A stretch of DNA of 15,740 bases, taken from Microscillaceae bacterium (lineage in GTDB: Bacteria; Bacteroidota; Bacteroidia; Cytophagales; Microscillaceae). The translations under genes were made by a program, and so were the position numbers. The notes under the pieces are model-generated. The model saw only the letters and a program-made list of their open reading frames with translations, was not told where the DNA came from and did not search any database. The stretch's first letter is position 1. Each line of letters opens with the position of its first letter. The stretch is from assembly GCA_003483885.1 (NCBI GenBank), contig DMXI01000154.1, forward strand, positions 1-15,740, given 5' to 3'. This document shows positions 12,416-15,740 of this stretch, piece by piece.

Positions 12416-15070
12416 CTAAATACCTTCCTGCACCATCAAAGCTCCATTAATTTTCCGCACAATCTCCTGTACTATAAAGTCGGCAGACTGGTTTACTTCC
12501 TGGCTTTGCTCGATGTTATTCACATTTTCTATATTACCTACCCCATTAATGGCTCCAATAGAAATATTAATATGTACCTGTTTACTGCCTCCTCCTGTGA
12601 TGCGGTTCGTGCCACTGGTAAAATCCGTTCCTTCCTCGCCTTGAGATGCCTTGGCTGAGGCAGTGTTACGGCTCTTTTTGCGGGTAGGAGCAATCAACTG
12701 GTCAAACGCCGCATTACTCATCACGGGCACCTTCGCTCTCGAGTTACCTGCTTTAAAGCGATCAATCTCTTCCTGTAGCTTTTTAAGTTTTTCGGCTTCT
12801 GCTTTCGCTTCATCTGCCAGTTTCTCGGCATTGCTCTTCCGGGATGGAGGTTTTGTCCCTGATTTGTTATTTGTCCCACCTGCTCCTGCTTTCTTCGCTA
12901 CATTATCGGCCTCCCTGGACATAACCCCCAAGAATCTTAAGCCTTTTTTTATACCATTCACGACCAGATTAAGTTTATCCATTAGTCCATTAAGCAAGTC
13001 CCCCAACCCTTCAAACACACTCCCGGCTATTTTGCCGAGTTTTTCAAAGGCGACACCTACAACGTCCAAGAGTAATCCCCCAAGCCACAGAAACAGTTTT
13101 CCGATCGGAGTCAGAATTCTAAGTACCGCGTGCAATACTGGCCGTAAACCATTGATGACTGCGGTGACTCCAACCATGACCCTACCCAGTACCCCACTTA
13201 TGTTTACATTATCTCTAAAAGAAGCAGCCAGCTCGTGAATGTAAGGCAAAATCGTACTCACTACTCCTACCACTGCTTTCCAGATTTGCCCAAAGTTTTG
13301 CATAATGGTATTTCCAACGTTGACGACTACCTCAATAATCGGAGCTAGGGCTTGAATGAGTGATCCGGCAATACCCCATACATCCTGGCTCACCATCAAA
13401 AGGTTCGTTCTCACCCCTTCTGACAAGCCTTGGACTTCGTCTTTCATTGGAGCAAAGGTAGTGGCCAGGATATTAATTAATCCTGCAATATTTTTGAGCA
13501 TCGTGGTAATAAAAGGAGTCACAAAAGTAACGGCTTGGGCAATGCCCTGAACTACTTCTTTTACAGCAAACGAGGTATTCCCAAAGTCTTCGGTCATCCC
13601 CAAAGCAGACAACAGGTCTTTTTCAAACTGGACAAATGCTTTTTGTAAAGGAGCAAACGCCCCACCTAATATTCCCAGATACTGATCAAAGTTATTTCCT
13701 AAATCACTGAGTATACCCGTGGCCGATTGGGTCATTCGCCGTAGCATTGGGTCAAACTTATCTCCAATAGCAATCATCAGCCCCGAGAAAGCGGACTGCG
13801 CCTTGGTAATATCTCCTGCCAGGTTATTATCCATGGTTTCGGCCATTTTCTTGGCCGTTCCTTCAGCAGTGGCCAGTACCACATTGTAGGCTTTTAGGGC
13901 TTCAGCTCCTTTGAGGGTGATCTCGCCTCCTTTGGCAAGTGCTTCATTTACCCGTTTCTCTCCCAGTAGCCTTTTCATCAAAGCCACTTGGTTGGCGTTG
14001 CTCGCATCTATCTGGATTTTCTTCTGGGCATTCAGAAGCGTAGAAAAGTTTTTAATGGCATTGGCCCCGAACAAGGTGGCCAGGGTAGCTTGTTTTTGCT
14101 GATCGGTCATATTGGCGGTCACCCGCTCCAACTCCTGGGTCAGTCCCGCGAGGCCAATAAACTTTCCCTGGGAGTCAAATGCCTGCACCCCAAGCCCTTT
14201 CATCAGCACCCGCATTTGACGAGTGGGCTTAGCCAGACGGCTCAACCCCGAGGCCAACGTATTAGTGGCCACCGAACCTCTAAGCGTTCCATCTCCCAGA
14301 ATACCAATAGCCGCTGCGGTTTCCTCAAGCGTGATCCCCATGGGCTGCGCAGTGGACATAAAGTACTTGAAACTTTCCGCGAGCCCTTCCATATTGGTAG
14401 CCGAGGTGCTGGTTGTTTTGGCTAGTACGTCAGCCACCCGGTTACTCTCTGTGGCATCCAGTTGAAAACCTTTGAGCACACTGGAGGCCATATCTGCCGA
14501 TTGAGCCAGGGTAGCTCCTGAAGCGGCGGCTAAATTTAACACTCCTGGAAGCGAGTTAGCCGCATCCTTAGCCCCAAAACCTGCTCTGGCCAGTTCCTCC
14601 AATCCCTCCCCTGCTTCTTTTGCCGAAAACCGGGTGGACTTGCCCATTTCCAAGGCTTTATCCCTAAGCAAAGCAAAGTCTTCTCCCGTAGCACTACTAA
14701 TGGCCTGTACTCGGCTCATTTGAGCATTGAACCTCATACTTTCTTTGACCGCTACCCCCATCCCGAGGACTGTCGCTGCCCCCAGAGCAAGCATTGTGGT
14801 GCGGAGCTTTGCAAAAGCCATCGTTACCTTAGAGGCGACTACTTCCCGAAGTTGTCCCATTTTTTGGATGGCCTTTATGGTTGCATTCCCCACAGTGGCC
14901 ACGGCTCTACTTGCCCGAGGGAACTTTTCCTGAACCCGGTTCGCGGCCTTACTGGCTTGCTCTCCTATTTTTTGAAAAGCCGATTTGGTCTTTCCAGCTA
15001 GTTTATTGAGCTTCTCTACTTTGGAGGAAGCCATATCCCGCATTTTTAAGGCAAATTCGTAGACTTTCAT
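12416..15070 (-). CDS. Phage tail tape measure protein, TP901 family
   Basis: This 884-aa protein sets tail length and is threaded through the tube. An N-terminal helical, Lys/Ala-rich region (1-95) is followed by a short hydrophobic stretch (92-108) and the TP901 core (~112-345), with RFNAQMSRVQAISSATGE, STRFSAKEAGEGLEELARAG and NMEGLAESFKYFMSTAQPMG. About 530-720 are several hydrophobic helices (e.g. TILPYIHELAASF, LFLWLGGLLLDVVGV). A charged coiled coil (EKLADEAKAEAEKLKKLQEE) and an Asn-rich end follow. At roughly 1.5 Å per residue the tail would be about 130 nm. It is intact, but opposite in strand to the other tail genes. Its stop is 2 bp from a cut CRISPR repeat, and its start codon lies in a 14-bp-stem hairpin. 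Confidence 0.9.
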   Translation of the reverse strand: MKVYEFALKMRDMASSKVEKLNKLAGKTKSAFQKIGEQASKAANRVQEKFPRASRAVATVGNATIKAIQKMGQLREVVASKVTMAFAKLRTTMLALGAATVLGMGVAVKESMRFNAQMSRVQAISSATGEDFALLRDKALEMGKSTRFSAKEAGEGLEELARAGFGAKDAANSLPGVLNLAAASGATLAQSADMASSVLKGFQLDATESNRVADVLAKTTSTSATNMEGLAESFKYFMSTAQPMGITLEETAAAIGILGDGTLRGSVATNTLASGLSRLAKPTRQMRVLMKGLGVQAFDSQGKFIGLAGLTQELERVTANMTDQQKQATLATLFGANAIKNFSTLLNAQKKIQIDASNANQVALMKRLLGEKRVNEALAKGGEITLKGAEALKAYNVVLATAEGTAKKMAETMDNNLAGDITKAQSAFSGLMIAIGDKFDPMLRRMTQSATGILSDLGNNFDQYLGILGGAFAPLQKAFVQFEKDLLSALGMTEDFGNTSFAVKEVVQGIAQAVTFVTPFITTMLKNIAGLINILATTFAPMKDEVQGLSEGVRTNLLMVSQDVWGIAGSLIQALAPIIEVVVNVGNTIMQNFGQIWKAVVGVVSTILPYIHELAASFRDNVNISGVLGRVMVGVTAVINGLRPVLHAVLRILTPIGKLFLWLGGLLLDVVGVAFEKLGKIAGSVFEGLGDLLNGLMDKLNLVVNGIKKGLRFLGVMSREADNVAKKAGAGGTNNKSGTKPPSRKSNAEKLADEAKAEAEKLKKLQEEIDRFKAGNSRAKVPVMSNAAFDQLIAPTRKKSRNTASAKASQGEEGTDFTSGTNRITGGGSKQVHINISIGAINGVGNIENVNNIEQSQEVNQSADFIVQEIVRKINGALMVQEGI

Positions 15071-15116
15071 TTTGGGGTATAGGGTAAAGAGGTGTGTTTA
15101 CTCCCCAAAATGAAAG
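15064..15116 (-). promoter_or_regulatory. Hairpin covering the tape measure start codon
   Basis: Positions 15064-15077 (ctttcattttgggg) and 15103-15116 (ccccaaaatgaaag) are perfect 14-bp inverted repeats around a 25-nt loop. In the minus-strand mRNA the start codon (15070-15068) lies within the 3' arm, so folding would hide it. It could be a translational control element or a scar of the event that moved the gene. Confidence 0.7.
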
Positions 15117-15265
15117 GAAGCATTGCCTGGTGAAAATCTATTTTTAGAATATTGCAGGTATGGAGGGTGGGATAGATAAATTGGTTATGTACTAAGATAA
15201 AGGAGTGTAAGAAAGTCAGCATGTCCGTGCCTAAAATAGGTTGACCGCTAAACGTCAATCTATTT

Positions 15266-15691
15266 ATGTCAAGAAAAAAACAAACATCTAAAAAAAGTAC
15301 AAGCTTTGAGAAACGTCGTAATGCGACTCGTTATTTTAGCGATGAATTTAAACGATCGAAAGTACAAAAACTTCTCAAAAAAGAGCTGACCGTACAGCAA
15401 ATTAGCGATCTTTATGAAGTGAGCCGTAGCTCTATCTACAAATGGCTTTATAAATACTCCTCTTTAGAAAAGGGGACTAATCAAGTAGTACAAATGGAAA
15501 GCGAATCATTTAAGACGCAACAATTACTTGCTCAGGTAGCGGAACTTGAGCGTATTATAGGTCAAAAACAATTGGAGATTGATTATCTCCACAAAACGAT
15601 AGAAATAGCGAGTGAGGAGGTGGGCTATGACCTAAAAAAAAAGTACGCTGCCAAGTCATCGAGTGGTTCAAATCCCACTACGAAGAAATGA
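15266..15691 (+). CDS. IS3-family transposase OrfA
   Basis: This 141-aa protein has a basic N-terminus, a helix-turn-helix (about 23-62: FSDEFKRSKVQKLL, then TVQQISDLYEVSRSSIYKW) and a leucine-zipper-like coiled coil (83-118: QLLAQVAELERIIGQKQLEI), the standard OrfA layout. OrfA binds the IS ends and joins OrfB as an OrfAB fusion. Near the end, codons CTA AAA AAA AAG contain the slippery A AAA AAG (15637-15643). The -1 frame continues as OrfB, and that frame is closed just upstream by TGA (15628-15630). The OrfA stop (15689-15691) also overlaps an OrfB-frame ATG at 15688. It appears intact. Confidence 0.85.
   Translation: MSRKKQTSKKSTSFEKRRNATRYFSDEFKRSKVQKLLKKELTVQQISDLYEVSRSSIYKWLYKYSSLEKGTNQVVQMESESFKTQQLLAQVAELERIIGQKQLEIDYLHKTIEIASEEVGYDLKKKYAAKSSSGSNPTTKK
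15637..15643 (+). promoter_or_regulatory. IS3 -1 frameshift site, A AAA AAG
   Basis: A run of nine A followed by G (15634-15643) contains the in-phase heptamer A AAA AAG at 15637-15643, where the OrfA frame and the OrfB frame overlap. This is the standard way to make the OrfAB fusion transposase. Confidence 0.7.
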
Positions 15692-15740
15692 CTCTGCCAC
15701 TGAAATACATTTATTTACTCTGTGGCATTAGCAAACAGGC
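15643..15740 (+). CDS. IS3-family transposase OrfB, start only
   Basis: After the -1 slip the frame reads VRCQVIEWFKSHYEEMTLPL and then KYIYLLCGISKQA up to the window edge. This is the usual N-terminal part of IS3 OrfB, before the DDE (rve) catalytic domain, which is outside the window. No separate start codon lies before the conserved part, so expression by frameshifting fits better than initiation at ATG 15688. Catalytic residues cannot be checked here. Confidence 0.7.

Larger units (their letters stand above)
15222..15740 (+). mobile_element. IS3-family insertion sequence, left end and partial
   Basis: The left end probably begins at TG 15222 (tgtccgtgcctaaaatagg), which has the TG start and overall look of IS3-family terminal repeats; a short inverted pair ttgac/gtcaa lies just inside (15241-15258). 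OrfA follows at once and OrfB begins by frameshift before the window ends. The right end and target duplication are outside the window. It lies about 150 bp upstream of the tape measure start. Confidence 0.7.

Noticed and set aside
12651..13238. 195-codon plus-strand open frame inside the tape measure gene
   Set aside because: It is antisense to an intact TP901-type gene, has Ser/Pro/Phe-rich run-on composition and no domain; it is a shadow of the biased codon use on the other strand.
13988..14465. Two overlapping plus-strand frames in the TP901 core
   Set aside because: Both are antisense to the most conserved part of the tape measure protein.

Overview
The window looks like a chromosomal segment of a Bacteroidota bacterium, probably Cytophagia-like; the genus cannot be read from the sequence. 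Four things point there: a periplasmic-TPR/SpoIIE phosphatase sensor, a lipoprotein with a Cys-Gly-Lys-Lys start, phage proteins of the DUF2586 and DUF6046 type that are typical of Bacteroidota phages, and AT-rich leaders with little Shine-Dalgarno signal.

Layout. Positions 1-1014 hold a 50-bp perfect inverted repeat that cuts a small STAS/SpoIIAA-like gene, then an unrecognised 161-aa gene. Positions 1356-3581 (minus) encode a large host-type sensor phosphatase (signal peptide, TPRs, one membrane helix, coiled coil, SpoIIE domain). A 507-bp intergenic region with an almost G-free leader precedes a plus-strand phage structural operon (4089-10745). Its genes are a decoration-like protein, a ClpP-type head protease fused to a scaffold, an HK97-fold major capsid protein, an unrecognised head/neck-position protein, a DUF2586 contractile-tail sheath, a tail tube, a tail-assembly chaperone with an A AAA AAG -1 frameshift extension, and a DUF6046 tail protein. 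A PKD-type lipoprotein follows on the plus strand, then a 72-aa minus-strand protein. Next comes a decayed CRISPR mini-array (two and a half repeats, two spacers), and then an 884-aa TP901-type tape measure gene on the minus strand. The window ends inside an IS3-family insertion sequence.

How it fits together. Protease, scaffold and capsid protein would build the head. Sheath, tube, chaperone, tape measure and DUF6046 protein would build a contractile tail. The set is incomplete and rearranged. No terminase, portal, baseplate spike, fibre, lysis or integrase gene is visible. The tape measure gene usually sits between chaperone and DUF6046 genes; here it is on the other strand more than 2 kb away, with its stop codon 2 bp from a truncated CRISPR repeat. 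The slot it would normally fill holds a 17-bp-stem hairpin element. I read the locus as a rearranged or decaying prophage, or one part of a split phage-derived locus. No clearly new system is proven. The most informative signals are the CRISPR/tape-measure junction, the frameshift chaperone, and a hairpin that covers the tape measure start codon.
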